A DNA stretch of 64,000 bases from NCBI GenBank assembly GCA_013339765.2, contig CM023457.1:59947355-60011354 (forward strand). Direction: 5' to 3'. The notes under the pieces are model-generated. The model ran no database searches. It saw only the letters and a list, made by a program, of their open reading frames with translations, and was not told the origin of the DNA. The stretch comes from Haemaphysalis longicornis. Lineage: Eukaryota > Arthropoda > Arachnida > Ixodida > Ixodidae. The translations under genes were made by a program, and so were the position numbers. This document shows, piece after piece, positions 54,172 to 64,000 of this stretch (position 1 is its first letter; each line of letters begins with the position of its first letter).

Positions 54172-55143
54172 TTAAAGGCGCCGTGAAGACAAAATACGAC
54201 TTTTGCTCTATTTGAAAGAACTAGACTTAGGTAACTCACTCAGCCGCGAAAGACCCGAAAAAGTGCGAGAAATGTCGAAACACTCAAATTTCGCGCTGCA
54301 TGAGTGACGGAATATGGGCAGGAGCGACGCCATAGAGGCCGGCACTAAAAACATAGTTATCCTTTTCTGTCCCGGTGATTCCAAATGGAATCACATCGCT
54401 CTAGCCGCTGCAGCACATAGAGAACAAAACCAAAACTTCTAGTTTTTTGGGGGAATTGTCCTTGAAGGGTGACTTTTCTAATATACATCCCAATTGTAGC
54501 GTTTTAGCAGAGACGGATCCACTACAAAGAAGAAAAGGCTCCAGTGAACACGAACTCACGACGTCGAGGCTGGAAAAACCAGAGGCCCTAGTTGCATTCC
54601 CAGGCTTGTAAATCTGTAAAAATGTTCACAGTTGGTCCCATTTCTCGCTTGTAGGTTCATGGGGTCATAAAATTGAGGAAAACGGAGAAAAAGTTTTTTC
54701 CCGCTCAAACTACCATTTTTAACTGCCAGACGTCTTAATTATTTACCTCATTAATGAATCAGTAACTACTTGCACTACCAGCTCTATTTTTCGTTTTTCG
54801 TTTGCGGGCTTTGGGGAGCCGTGGGATCTAGTAGAACACAGAGAAAACCTTTTTGTGTTTGAAAAAAGAAATTGGGGCTGAAAGGGGTTATCAGTGTTGT
54901 GCGTTAGCATTAAGTTATGGGAACCAAATGACCTAGAGGTGTATACGGTCGCCCAATCATGTTTCTTGGCGATGGCTTAGGTTGGCGGATGCCTCTCGCA
55001 CGAACCAGATTATGGGATGTCATCGGAAAATCGCCGGAAAGCCTTTGTTTTCTGTAATATCTCGATTATTTGTTTAAAAATGCTATAGAATTGGTATCAT
55101 TGTTATGAACCCAACTTGCATTTTGTCTTCAGGGCCCCTTCAA
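54172..55143. mobile_element. 0.96-kb TTAA-type element
   Basis: TTAA at 54172-54175 precedes AGGCGCCGTGAAGACAAAAT. The right end TTGCATTTTGTCTTCAGGGC then CCCT stops at 55139 before TCAA (55140-55143). Ends are inverted with the AGGxGCCxTGAAGACAAAAT consensus shared with 2220-2715 and, more loosely, 7138-8251. There is no transposase. A short direct similarity to 2520-2690 (AGATTATGGGATGTCATCGG) lies near the right end. Confidence 0.7.
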
Positions 55144-55365
55144 GGGAAACTGTGACCGCAAAATACAAGACCTGTAGATCGGGTAGCCCGTACACGAAAG
55201 AACTGACGTCGCAATTTCTTGCAAACTGAAGTAAACCGTCCGGGACAACGAGGAAGGAGCAACGGCATTTTCCTGACTTGTAAAGTTCGTTTCATGCTAA
55301 GCTTGGTTTAAGAATTTGGGGGGAATGAAATGTTTAAAGTGGCGTGACGTCAGACTAGAAGGAAC

Positions 55366-55605
55366 CTGCCGCGGTAGCTCAGCGGCTGAGCCGTTATGCT
55401 GTTAAGCCCAATCACGCGTGTTTGATCTCGACCTAGTGGGCGGTCTGCTTTCCCGATGGAGACGAAAAAACAAGAACGGTCCTATGCTGAGATTTCGGCG
55501 CGTGAGAAAGATCCCCAGGTGGTCCTATTTAATCCGGAGCCCTCCGCTTAGACGCGCTTCGCAGTACAGGGGCAGCTTCGGCGCGTTTAACTTCCACAAT
55601 CGAAA
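55366..55605 (+). mobile_element. tRNA-derived SINE, diverged
   Basis: Begins CTGCCGCGGTAGCTCAGCGG, with a tRNA-like head whose B box (GTGTTTGATCTCG) is mutated. It continues GATTTCGGCGCGTGAGAAAG then ATCCCCAGGTGGTCC and ends near GCGCGTTTAACTTCCACAAT. The expected CAAT tail is lost. Confidence 0.75.
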
Positions 55606-55874
55606 TTTAACCCAAAGGACGCCACGTTGGCTCGTGGCTTTAAAATGAGCCATACAGGATACACACCGGATCATAAATAGAGATTTTTGAGAAGCCTTTG
55701 GTCAATTCTGTACAAGAGGCTAGCACGCCTTCGTGTCGTCCGCAGTCCTATTGGAAAACTACCTGTTAAGACTGATTCACCGCAAGCATGCATGCAACGA
55801 GGGAAAGCAAACTGCATAGAGGAGAACGTTCGCGGCGTTTGCTTCGGTTTGAATACTGCGAGTGAAGAGAAAAG

Positions 55875-56386
55875 TTAAAGGAGCACTGACACGAAAATTT
55901 TATGTTACACTTTTATTGCTTTTATCGATGCTTAATGGCCTGGCGAACCTGAAACAGCACTTCAAATACTTCAGCGCGCGATAGTTATTTATATTGAACG
56001 GCCTGAAAATCGTTTGTTTCAAATTCCCGCGCTTTCATCCCGAACGGGGCATATGACAGAATCCCTGACTGACCTCACCGCTTTGTGCGGACGTCACCGG
56101 CGCCCGCTCGCCGCTCGTGGAGCCGCGCGCATGAAGTGACGTCACGAGTTTTTGACGAGCGCTGCCGCGTCACTTCTTTTGGCTTTTACTGGATTATGTC
56201 ACGCTGATGTCCATTCGCTGAGTACGCTCCACGCGCTGCTCCGTCGGCACGATAAATGAGATCAAATTAAACTATGTTCTCCGCGTCGCAGGCCGCTCAT
56301 ATTTCAGCCAGGGTATTCTGTTGAGTGAAGGAAGCGAACTGTGCAATAATATTAACGCCGAAAATTGGTGTCAGTGCTCCTTTAAG
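55875..56386. mobile_element. 0.5-kb element with exact TTAA target duplication
   Basis: TTAA at 55875-55878 and at 56383-56386 flank AGGAGCACTGACACGAAAAT (from 55879) and the inverted AAATTGGTGTCAGTGCTCCT (ending 56382). The terminal repeats are about 20 bp, near-perfect. The interior is non-coding, with GTGACGTCAC-type palindromes at about 56135-56150. The same AGGAGC start and TTAA target as 7138-8251, but the interior differs, so it is a second family. Confidence 0.82.
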
Positions 56387-56852
56387 TAACTGCATTTCAA
56401 CATTAAATTAGGCGAAGCTGTTAAAGAATACATTAAGGATGGTCCTTAAGGATGATGACTCTCAGTTATGCTTTCATGTAAGCGTACCCCCAAACACAAT
56501 AAATCAAAACATAGACGAACTGAGAATAAAATTCTCAACCCTCGCGGAGAGTGGGCATGTTGACAGCTCTGAATGAAATCTATACTCTCAAAGAATACGT
56601 GAATACGTGTCCACGCAACGCTAGTGCTGCGTAATACCAGTGCCAGCGATTGAGGGGAAAGAATGACTAAAAGAAGCGACGTGACTATTCGTAACGTGCG
56701 TAACCGCGCCATGGCCCGTTACTACGTGTTTAAATGTTCCCCTGGTACTCTGAAGCACCGCTGAATGTAGGCTAAATTTTCCGAATGATTAACTCGCACA
56801 CAAAGCGAGTACCGCAGCATGATAGCGGCCAAAATGGCACCGGCCATTAAAA

Positions 56853-57138
56853 TATAAGGCGCGTTCGTAGCCTTTCATTCTGTGTCGGCTTTGTGGCGCA
56901 GTGGGTAAAGCACCCTGTACCTTGCGTTCCGCCCGCAGGGTCGTGGGATCGAAACCAGGCGCCGATAAGTATTATTTTTTTATATAGTGTAGGGGGAGGG
57001 GTGCGGACCTGTTGTTGAGAGCGAGGAGGGTAGCGTGATGCGGGAGAGGAGGAGTGGGGGAGAGGGCGCGCCTGCGCGCTGAGCTGTTGCGGACGGACGG
57101 CGGACGCTACATGTGAGTTAAAGAAATGCTCTGCATTT
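56853..57138 (+). mobile_element. tRNA-like-core element ending in AAATGCTCTGCATTT (5' truncated copy)
   Basis: ATAAGGCGCGTTC, a tRNA-like segment (GGCTTTGTGGCGCAGTGGGT, then GGGATCGAAACCAGGCGCCG), TATAGTGTAGGGGGAGGGGT and the terminus GAAATGCTCTGCATTT (57123-57138) are all shared with 61880-62224. The left palindrome is missing. Confidence 0.7.
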
Positions 57139-59966
57139 AAAAAAATGAAGAAAAAGCCATCCTCTTCTATGGCTGAAATCGACCGCTTCTATTTTTGGGG
57201 ACTCTATCCTTGTCGTGCGTGTGGTAACTTCATTGATATGCGACGCTGCCGTGCTCGATGACGTGGCCCTGAGTTACGCAGGCCACAGCTAACTGTTTGC
57301 GAAAGCCACGAGGGAACGCCAGCGACCATTGTTTCTTCCCTTGTACGTCGAAAAAATTCTATAAAAAATGAAGACGTGTTGCTTGTTTTGTTTTGCCCGT
57401 AGCGCCTGCAGCAGGTCAGTTTCATTGACTATGCCGTGTTTAAATCTCTGCTTCAAGATTTTTCCTTTTTGCTTTGTCGCGCTGATTTCGTGTTCAGTGA
57501 TGACAAGAGTGTATACGCCTCTTGGGCTCTGTGCAAGTTTGCCATGGCGTCAGACAGGTTCAGATGTGTAGTCGAAAGGTCGTAAGATGACAAAAAAAGA
57601 AAAAAAGAAAAAAAAACAAGACATGTTCGCTTCTGCCTTTCCGCGTTCCTCAACGCGCCTGTCTCACCCATCCATCTCCTTGCTTGCACGATTGCGACGT
57701 ACACTGCGGGAACCGACTCGCAAGAGCGAGCGGGAATGCGAGAGTGCAACTTAATTTGCTTCGCTCGGGCTCAAGCGGGCCATGCGGCCGCCCCTCTTTT
57801 GCGCTAATCGATCCGTATTACGTCTACACTCGGCCTTCTCAAGGGCTCGGTAGAAAAGCCTCCCGAGGAGAATAAAAAAGATCGGGCCTAGCAGCCGACC
57901 CTTGGGTACGCCGCTGTTTTCCTTTTTTTTTGTTTCTCTCCAGATTTGATTGCTCTTTCGCGCGTCGCTTTTGCCCCGGCTCTCTCTCTCTCTCTCTCTC
58001 CTCCGTTTCGCTTTGCACAGCAGGGCTGGCTCGCAGTACGACCGTGCGGTTATAGCGGCCTTGGCAACAGCCGCTGTGATTCTGATGCTGCATCGACACG
58101 ACAGCTGGTCATGGCGGGGCTGCTCCGTCGTCAGCCGGCTCTTTCGGCGTGAATAAAAATAATAGCGGCCTTAGAAAACGTTACCCGTCCCGCCCGTTAC
58201 GAGCGTAATTGGTTGAAAGGGAATTAGACTTTGCTCGTTTCTCAACGTGTTGCTAGGATCGTCTTCCCAAACACTGTTCCCAGGGGCGAGGGGCGCGCGG
58301 CCCTAGACGCGTGTATGCGGCGGCCGTTTCGGGCGCGCTGTGCTTCCGTTAGCGCTCGCGCAGCGGGTATTCTTCTCCAACGCTTTCGGAGAGAGAGGAT
58401 GCATGCTTGATTGAGAAGGCGAAACAGAGGACCGAGAGTTGCGCGAATCTGTTTCTAGGCGGAATGTAGTGTTTTTGTGCTGTGTAGTTTTTGTTTCACG
58501 GAGCTTGCATTGTTTGGCTGCCGTGAAGTCGCCTTCGCGTGAAAATAATTCTCGGAAGTGTCGCACTACTGCAGCTAGCTGACTGGCTCATTGCTGCCTC
58601 ATTGCTGAACGTTGTGCTTTGCCAAATTATTGTTAATTTGTGTATTCATTCGCCTAGGGAACCTATGAAGGCCCTCCTCTAAGAGCAAGTATTACGTGGG
58701 TGAGGAAGGGAGGGGGTGGGGGCTATAGCCTAGCACTGTTGGGGTGTTAGATAACCCGCTGCAGTATGCATAGTAACAAACGTATCCATCTACAGGTGGC
58801 ATTTAAAGATGAATTACCCAACTCACGCATATTATGCAACAGTATAGTGTTACGAAGATTTTCAAAATTTTAAACGGCGTGCGAAGTTATGAACTGTCAG
58901 AAAAAACTCACAGCCAAGGCGTCGAATCGCTGCAACGCACTTTTGACAGGTTGTCACCTTAGTTTTTCGCGCATTCCAAGTGAAAAAAGAAAAAAAAAGT
59001 GTCTTTTTCCTCGCGCGCAAGAAGTTTGGAGAAACGTGTCTAAAACGTGCGCAGAGAACCCAAATGGGATACTTCATTTTCAAACCGTCGCTCGAGGCGT
59101 GACCCAAGCGCGGACGGACGGTGGTCCACTACAGTTGAAAACCATAAGCAACAGCCATTGTTTCTGAACGGTCCCTCGGCCGAGTCCAGAAACGATTGGC
59201 GGGAACTCGGTCCACTTGCCTGGCGCCGCCCTCAGCTCGGAACGAACGTACGGTCGTTTCTGTCTGCATCTGTCAGCCGCGCTTCTCTGCACCACACCAT
59301 GCGCAGCTTAGCGGCGCCGGATGTCGAGAAGCCGTGCAGAGAAAAGAATAGCGACGGAGAAGCCAGTGAAGAGGACGACCCAGAAGCCAACAAACGAGCC
59401 GTCACGTGGTCTGGGACCATGTTGCGTTATGCAGTTAACGATTTTTATCTTGTGTTCCATCGCCGCCTCGTTTCTTCTCTCTCGCCGTCATCTCAAAGCA
59501 GTGCGCGGGCTTTGCAACCGATCCGTGCCTGTCTGGCTTCTGCCTTGGCCTTGACCTTGACTGCGGGTTTGCTTCGGAGAGGTCTTGCGCGAGAGGAGGC
59601 GCACGAGATGAGCTAAGGGAGGGGCGTTTCAAAGAACGCCTGTCGGGCGACGGTACACGTCGAGGATTATGGGTAAATAGAGGGGGGTGTGGTGGCAGTG
59701 CTGGGAACGGCGCAAGCATTCAAGGTCATGGGATATCTGACAGTGCTGCGTTCGTTATGCAGGCAAAACGGGTGGCGAAGAAAGCTACTCCGGTTGCGTG
59801 TTTATCCCCTCCGCTTCTCCTCTCCGTGCTAGTTGCTATGCTTCCCGCACGACAAAGCAATAGCGCAGGGCAACGGATGCGCCAGTAGTAAAGCCCTGGC
59901 TAAGGCAGTCCCGGGAGATTTTGCAGGGGTGTACGTGGGATGCAAGCAGGTCGTCGTTTAGGACGC
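57139..59966. other. GC-rich stretch of presumed CABLES intron, no gene recognised
   Basis: Contains a TC run at 57980-58001 and a 189-codon open frame at 59047-59616. The internal ATG of that frame (59299) begins MRSLAAPDVEKPCREKNSDG and continues EASEEDDPEANKRAVTWSG, acidic and hydrophilic, then hydrophobic sequence. I know no family for it and cannot exclude a first exon of an unknown transcript. The rest of the block shows nothing. Confidence 0.3.
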
Positions 59967-60071
59967 AGCTGTAGTGGAAGGCGCTTTAACTTCGAACAGT
60001 AGCAAAATGGAGCAGAAAGACAACAACACAGGACGAAGCGGTTCGAAGTTACAGCGCCTTCCACTACAGCT
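59967..60071. repeat. 31-bp near-perfect inverted repeat, 43-bp spacer
   Basis: AGCTGTAGTGGAAGGCGCTT then TAACTTCGAAC (59967-59997) is matched by the inverted copy at 60041-60071 with a single mismatch. The spacer GTAGCAAAATGGAGCAGAAA then GACAACAACACAGGACG has no match elsewhere in the window. Confidence 0.92.
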
Positions 60072-60549
60072 ATGCAGCACCAACTGGTCCCAACTGATGC
60101 GCTGTTATTGCTTAGGAGAATTGAAATAAATGTGCAGAGGGGGCGTATATGCGTTTCCTAGTCAGTACAGCCAGGGAGGGGAACGCACATATTGACGGGG
60201 CTTTGGTTACGAGCAATTGTTTTTTCTTAAACAATTAAAATAACTCTGTTTGCCCACTGGACGTCCTGCTGCGGTATGGGTTCTTGGGGCAGTCAACTTG
60301 CCTTCGTTGTCGTCGTAACTCACCTGGGATTAGGATTAGAGAGAGCGCGTCGGAGGAAACGTTCTTGAGCGGTGCGCGGGCGCGCAGGGCGACGCTCTGG
60401 CACAAAGTTCGCGCACCACGTGAGAGAGTTGGAAACCGGGCACTCGAAGCCGTGAAATGTTGAGGGTGTCGAGTTGGGAGAGCTTCAGGTGGGTGGCGAA
60501 TGTCAGCTCGGGTCGAATTCACGGACCAGCTTTGAAACAACGCTGCAGC

Positions 60550-60730
60550 CCGAAGCAATGGCGTAGTGCTGCTGCGTTTTAACGACGCGGGTTCGATACC
60601 AGCCGCGGCGCCACTTTTCCAATAGGCGGGCGAAAAGCGAAAACGCGACCGTGTGTCGATACTTCGTCCCATGTTAAATATCCCCAGGCGGCCGAAATGA
60701 ATCCGGAGCCCTCCGCTACGGCGGTCGTCT
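60550..60730 (+). mobile_element. SINE with aberrant tRNA head
   Basis: Begins with a diverged head (GCAATGGCGTAGTGCTGCTG, then GCGGGTTCGATACCAGCCGC) and continues through GCGAAAACGCGACCGTGTGT and ATATCCCCAGGCGGCCGAAA to GGAGCCCTCCGCTACGGCGG. The A-box part does not match the other copies, so this may be a subfamily or a rearranged copy. Confidence 0.6.
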
Positions 60731-60948
60731 TACTGAGGGAACCCTGCCTCAACCAAGACGGTCGGTGAAACAAAGCTCTGAAGTTGTTTACTCAGCTCTT
60801 TCCCTTTCTCTTTTTGAAGGAGGGGGATTGCGACAGCCCCACTTATATTATTGGCCCAGTGCGGGTCCCCAAATCTGTATCCCCTGACGACAAACAGGCA
60901 AAAAAAAAAAAAAAAACGTACACAGAGCCCAACGAGAACATAAAGCGC

Positions 60949-61030
60949 TATACAGCCGACCACGGATATATCGAACTCGAAGGCGATCGTTAAATAGGTC
61001 GCTATATCGATAATTCGAAATATCACATAT
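60949..61030. mobile_element. Pogo-type terminal repeat fragment
   Basis: TACAGCCGACCACGGATATA followed by TCGAACTC and ATATCGATAATTCGAAATAT resembles the terminal region of pogo/Tigger elements. The opposite end was not found. Confidence 0.35.
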
Positions 61031-61355
61031 GCATTTCTCCAGCTTATCTGAAAACTCTGTACATCATTGAGATCTCTTCAAAGTCGCGACGAGAGGTAGC
61101 TTACGGATTGGTTGCCGACAGCACGGAAAAATGGGAAACACAGCGAAACGACCACCGCACTTAATTTAACATGAGCAAGGTATGTGGGATTCGCTCGCTT
61201 CTTCTGTTTCGTCATACAGTTCGCCCGACTGTCTTCAAGCTTACTAGCGCCGTCCAAATGAGAAAACCTGGCGCTGCGCACTGTGCCACACTAAGAGGGC
61301 TTTATGCCACACAACAGCAGCGACTGAACATTGACACAAGCTTCGCAGTAGTAGG

Positions 61356-61609
61356 CGGTTGGAAACCCGCCGCGGTGGCTCAGTGGCTAAGGCATTCTGC
61401 TGCTGCGCCCAAGGGCGCGCACTCGATTCCCGGCCGCGGCGGCAGCTTTTCTGATGGAGTCGAAAAGCGAAAACGCCCGCGTGTTCGAGATTTCGGCGCA
61501 CGTTAAAGATCCCCAGGTGGTCAAAATTAACCCGTAGCCCTCCACAACGGCGCGCCTCGTCGCCTGCGTTGTGTCGGCGCGTTAAACCCTACAATCAATC
61601 AATCGGTTG
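61356..61609 (+). mobile_element. tRNA-derived SINE, near full length
   Basis: The head CCGCCGCGGTGGCTCAGTGG ... ACTCGATTCCCGGCCGCGGC is followed by AAAACGCCCGCGTGTTCGAG, GTTAAAGATCCCCAGGTGG and GTTAAACCCTACAATCAATC with a short tail. CGGTTG at 61356-61361 and 61604-61609 may be a short target duplication. This is the best plus-strand reference copy in the window. Confidence 0.85.
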
Positions 61610-61854
61610 TGGTAGTGCAATGTGCTTCGGAGTCGTCTTCTGCACTGGCTGCTGATGTATACTTCGTGCTTGCGTTCCTAGGCAGGAGTTTCTTCGAGGA
61701 GCGCCGGCTGACACCTTTGAACAGCATTTTTTTTTGTTCTGCAAATTTCTCACCGAATAGTTTTGCGTATACAATATTGGTCGATAAAGCGTAAAAAACT
61801 CGTGGGACCTTGTTCTCGGCGGTTGCACTCGGTCTTGCAAGAGGTAGCGTCAAA

Positions 61855-62224
61855 CATCCCCCTCGCGATGGGCACGATCAAATGCAGAGCATTTCCGGGG
61901 GCGCACGACGTTACGTAGTTTGCGTTACGTTAATGTTGTTGCACTTGTGGCAACTGCTGACGAGAGAGCGCTCGTCAGCAGTAATTTGAATGAGTCAACG
62001 ATATAAGGCGCGTTCATAGCGTCCCATTCCGTGTCGGCTCTATGGCGCAGTGGGTAGAGCACCATGTACTTTGCGTTCCGCCCGCAGGGTCGAGGGATCG
62101 AAACCTGGCGCCGGATAGCATTTTCTTTTATATGGTGTAGGGGGAGGGGTGCGGACAACGACGGTGCGGACTACGACGGGACAAGCGCGGGTGACATCGT
62201 GAGTTACTGAAATGCTCTGCATTT
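61855..62224 (+). mobile_element. Full-length AAATGCAGAGCATTT element with tRNA-like core
   Basis: AAATGCAGAGCATTT at 61880-61894 and AAATGCTCTGCATTT at 62210-62224 bound a 345-bp element. The sequence just outside the left end (CATCCCCCTCGCGATGGGCA) is conserved with 22004-22035, so the unit probably starts near 61855. Its left 90 bp (GGGGGCGCACGACGTTACGT ... GCAACTGCTGACGAGAGAGC) equal the right end of 21555-22003 inverted. The middle (62034-62114) is tRNA-like: GGCTCTATGGCGCAGTGGGT (A box) and GGGATCGAAACCTGGCGCCG (B box). Confidence 0.75.
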
Positions 62225-62307
62225 AAAAATCAAGGTTTCTTTCTCAAGAGAACGATGCGTGTTAAAACGCGGAGCTTTCTCCAACGCAACATGAGTCGAA
62301 GTCGCGA

Positions 62308-62386
62308 CCCTGGTGTAATGGCGCAATCGGATAGACGTCAGTTTCATAACGCGAGGAGCCCTGGTTTGATTCCCACCGCGGGAAGC
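62308..62386 (+). pseudogene. tRNA-like sequence, probably a pseudo-tRNA
   Basis: CGACCCTGGTGTAATGGCGC, AATCGGATAGACGTCAGTTT, CATAACGCGAGGAGCCCTGG, then TTTGATTCCCACCGCGGG has tRNA-like A- and B-box regions and a CAT in the anticodon position. The acceptor and T-stem do not pair well, so I treat it as a degraded tRNA or a SINE head without a body. Confidence 0.35.
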
Positions 62387-64000
62387 GTTTTTTTTTCTTT
62401 TCTTCCGAGGCGCTTGATGTGCCTTCGCTTGTCATCATCGTCGTTTTGTGGAACCCTTTGTGTAAAGTTGGCTTCTCTGCGGGGCGTTGTGTTCGGAAAA
62501 ACGGCGCCATCAGTGAGGCATACAGAAAGTTTCGCTTTGATTCATTTTGTTTCAGCTTCAAGCCACCTCTCAGGGCTTGCCAGGAAAATCTCCCCTACGA
62601 TACTGGCTAGAGAAGATGTAGAGTGAGAATTCCTATCGGTTTCCGGAGACAGAGTAATAATATTGAGCTACGGAGATGGGCACTGCCCGCCGGCGTTCGC
62701 CCCGGGTTCCCTACGTTACATTGCCGTAAATGCCGAGCTGGAAGCAGCTCACTTCGCTTACACGTCAGCTGCTGAAAAGCACAAACACGGTCTGGCCGAC
62801 TGTAGCGTCACTAAATAAAGGCTTTTAGAGTATCGCCACTCTTTTCTCTCATTTTCTATGCCGCCAGGATTTTCATTGGTCGGTCGGCACCACGTGATAT
62901 TTGTTTACATATGGGCGCAGCCATTTTGTTTCTGGGTGCCTCTCCCCCCTCTGCCCGTTACATTCGGCGGCGGTTTCGTTGGAAGAGATGGCAACACTGC
63001 AAGCCAGAAACAAAATGTCCCCCAGACGCTTCCGGGTGCACGAAGTGGCGGTACCCTTAAGCGTAGCTCATTCAGTGACGCCAGCGGACTGCAAAGTGCT
63101 TTTGCTTTCCCTCTCCTCGTCCTCCTCCTTTTCTGTCCTCCGGATGACCTGCCTCGCATTTCGAACTTCGAAAATGTGATGTCGGGTGCATTAGGGAGCA
63201 CTGTTCGAGCCTGGGTTCTGCTGGCTGCCTACAAACGGAGTCCACCAGCGCGCGGCCGTTTTGCCCTGAACGACGCACACTACTGACATTCTCTTCACGA
63301 CGTCACTGGGTACTCACGGGGCCACTCGTATAGCTAGTAATTCGTTGCCTAATATTAGGCGTAGACGGGGAGGATGGAAGAGGGGAGTTTGTGGTAGCAC
63401 CCTTCCTACTACCCCGTGTAGATTATTATTGGACGTCCCCTTCCCTTCCTTGCGTGTTTGCGGAAGCGGGCGAATCGTGCATTCTTCACGAGTAGCCGAG
63501 CGCAGCAATACTAAGCAGGACACTCCTCGAGCGTGCGTCCCTGTATCTGTTGACCTTGAGAAGGCGTTGCGGAAGCTGCTTCTAGAAATCTTGGCAGTCG
63601 TCTGCGGTGAGTCCGTCGTCAGGAGTGGCACACTGTCGCAACAGCGCGGAAGAGAAATTCAAGGGTAGAACTAGGTAGAGCGAGGTAAACGCAAGAAGCA
63701 ACTCAGAAGGAAAAGGAGCGCGGCGGGACGGAAAAGACGAAGGCACGATAAAAGTGGCCGGGAGGGTCTGGAGAGCGAGCGCTTTATACCCCTCTGCAGT
63801 GCTGCCACGCGTGAAGACGCCGCTGCGGGCTCTGCCTGCCTGACGACGAGGTGGAAATCCGCTCCGCTCCACCGATCGCTCGCGTGTGTGATGCGCGCGG
63901 ATCGATTAGAGGCTTTCGGTGTTATCGTGCGCGCTTGGTTGGTTGGTCGGAAGGGAGAGACGTGGGGTCTGCTGAATCGTGGAAGGGCCGTATCGATCGC
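62387..64000. other. GC-rich sequence to right edge, no gene recognised
   Basis: Open frames at 62858-63286 (plus) and 63345-63668 (plus) show no known domain. GCGCAGCCATTTTG near 62915 resembles a YY1-type site, but no transcript start can be argued from it. No CABLES exon was identified. Confidence 0.35.

Noticed and set aside
62034..62114. tRNA-like segment, considered as a functional tRNA gene
   Set aside because: The same segment recurs at about 56890-56965 within a shared repeat, and the arms do not pair as a standard cloverleaf. It is an element component.

Overview
The window is gene-poor, repeat-saturated eukaryotic DNA, most likely from a hard tick (Ixodida). That assignment is an inference. 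It rests on arthropod-like exons with GT-AG introns, on tRNA-derived SINEs with a (TCAA)n tail resembling the Ruka-type SINEs described from Rhipicephalus (recalled, not searched), and on many LINE and MITE remnants. There is no operon-like gene packing, and almost all open frames longer than 60 codons are chance or repeat-derived.

Two host genes are recognisable, both on the + strand. The first is the 3' end of a MIB1 (mind bomb) E3 ubiquitin ligase gene: coding exons at 1983-2069, 4102-4215, 10339-10457 and 13126-13266. They join in phase and encode the end of the second RING, a linker, the QLQDIKEQ helix and the terminal RING finger. An AT-rich, probably 3.7 kb 3' UTR follows. The second is the first coding exon of a CABLES1/2-like gene (45734-46131), recognised by RRRLAALTFLSNISLDG and ending at a consensus splice donor. 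Its remaining exons are not visible and should lie beyond the right edge. MIB1 and CABLES1 are also neighbours on human 18q11.2, so this may be an ancient linkage. Between them lie pieces resembling a hotdog-fold acyl-CoA thioesterase (ACOT13-like): a frameshifted segment near 28.9-29.1 kb and a well-kept terminal-exon-like segment at 32044-32203 with a poly(A) signal.

Layout: 1-17 kb, MIB1 3' end with a deleted Tigger/pogo element, TTAA-flanked elements, a 650-bp foldback, an RTE-type LINE tail and MITEs in introns and 3' UTR. 17-28 kb, a graveyard of inverted-repeat elements, a SINE with a 16-bp target duplication and an antisense LINE 3' end. 28-33 kb, a LINE fragment, thioesterase pieces, a SINE and a 175-bp AATC/AGTC array. 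33-44 kb, two LINE ORF1 regions followed by APE/RT ORF2, interrupted by a 2.35 kb element whose long inverted repeats are built of ~53-bp tandem units, then a second LINE 3' end fused to a SINE fragment. 44-47 kb, hairpins, CpG-rich sequence and the CABLES exon. 47-64 kb, the presumed CABLES intron, with TACACCC-type and TTAA elements, SINEs and elements bounded by AAATGCAGAGCATTT.

No CRISPR array, rRNA, prokaryotic operon, complete functional transposon or convincing functional tRNA gene was found. The most informative observations are the MIB1-CABLES linkage, the set of TTAA-flanked families, the AAATGCAGAGCATTT elements carrying a tRNA-like core, and several near-perfect hairpins.
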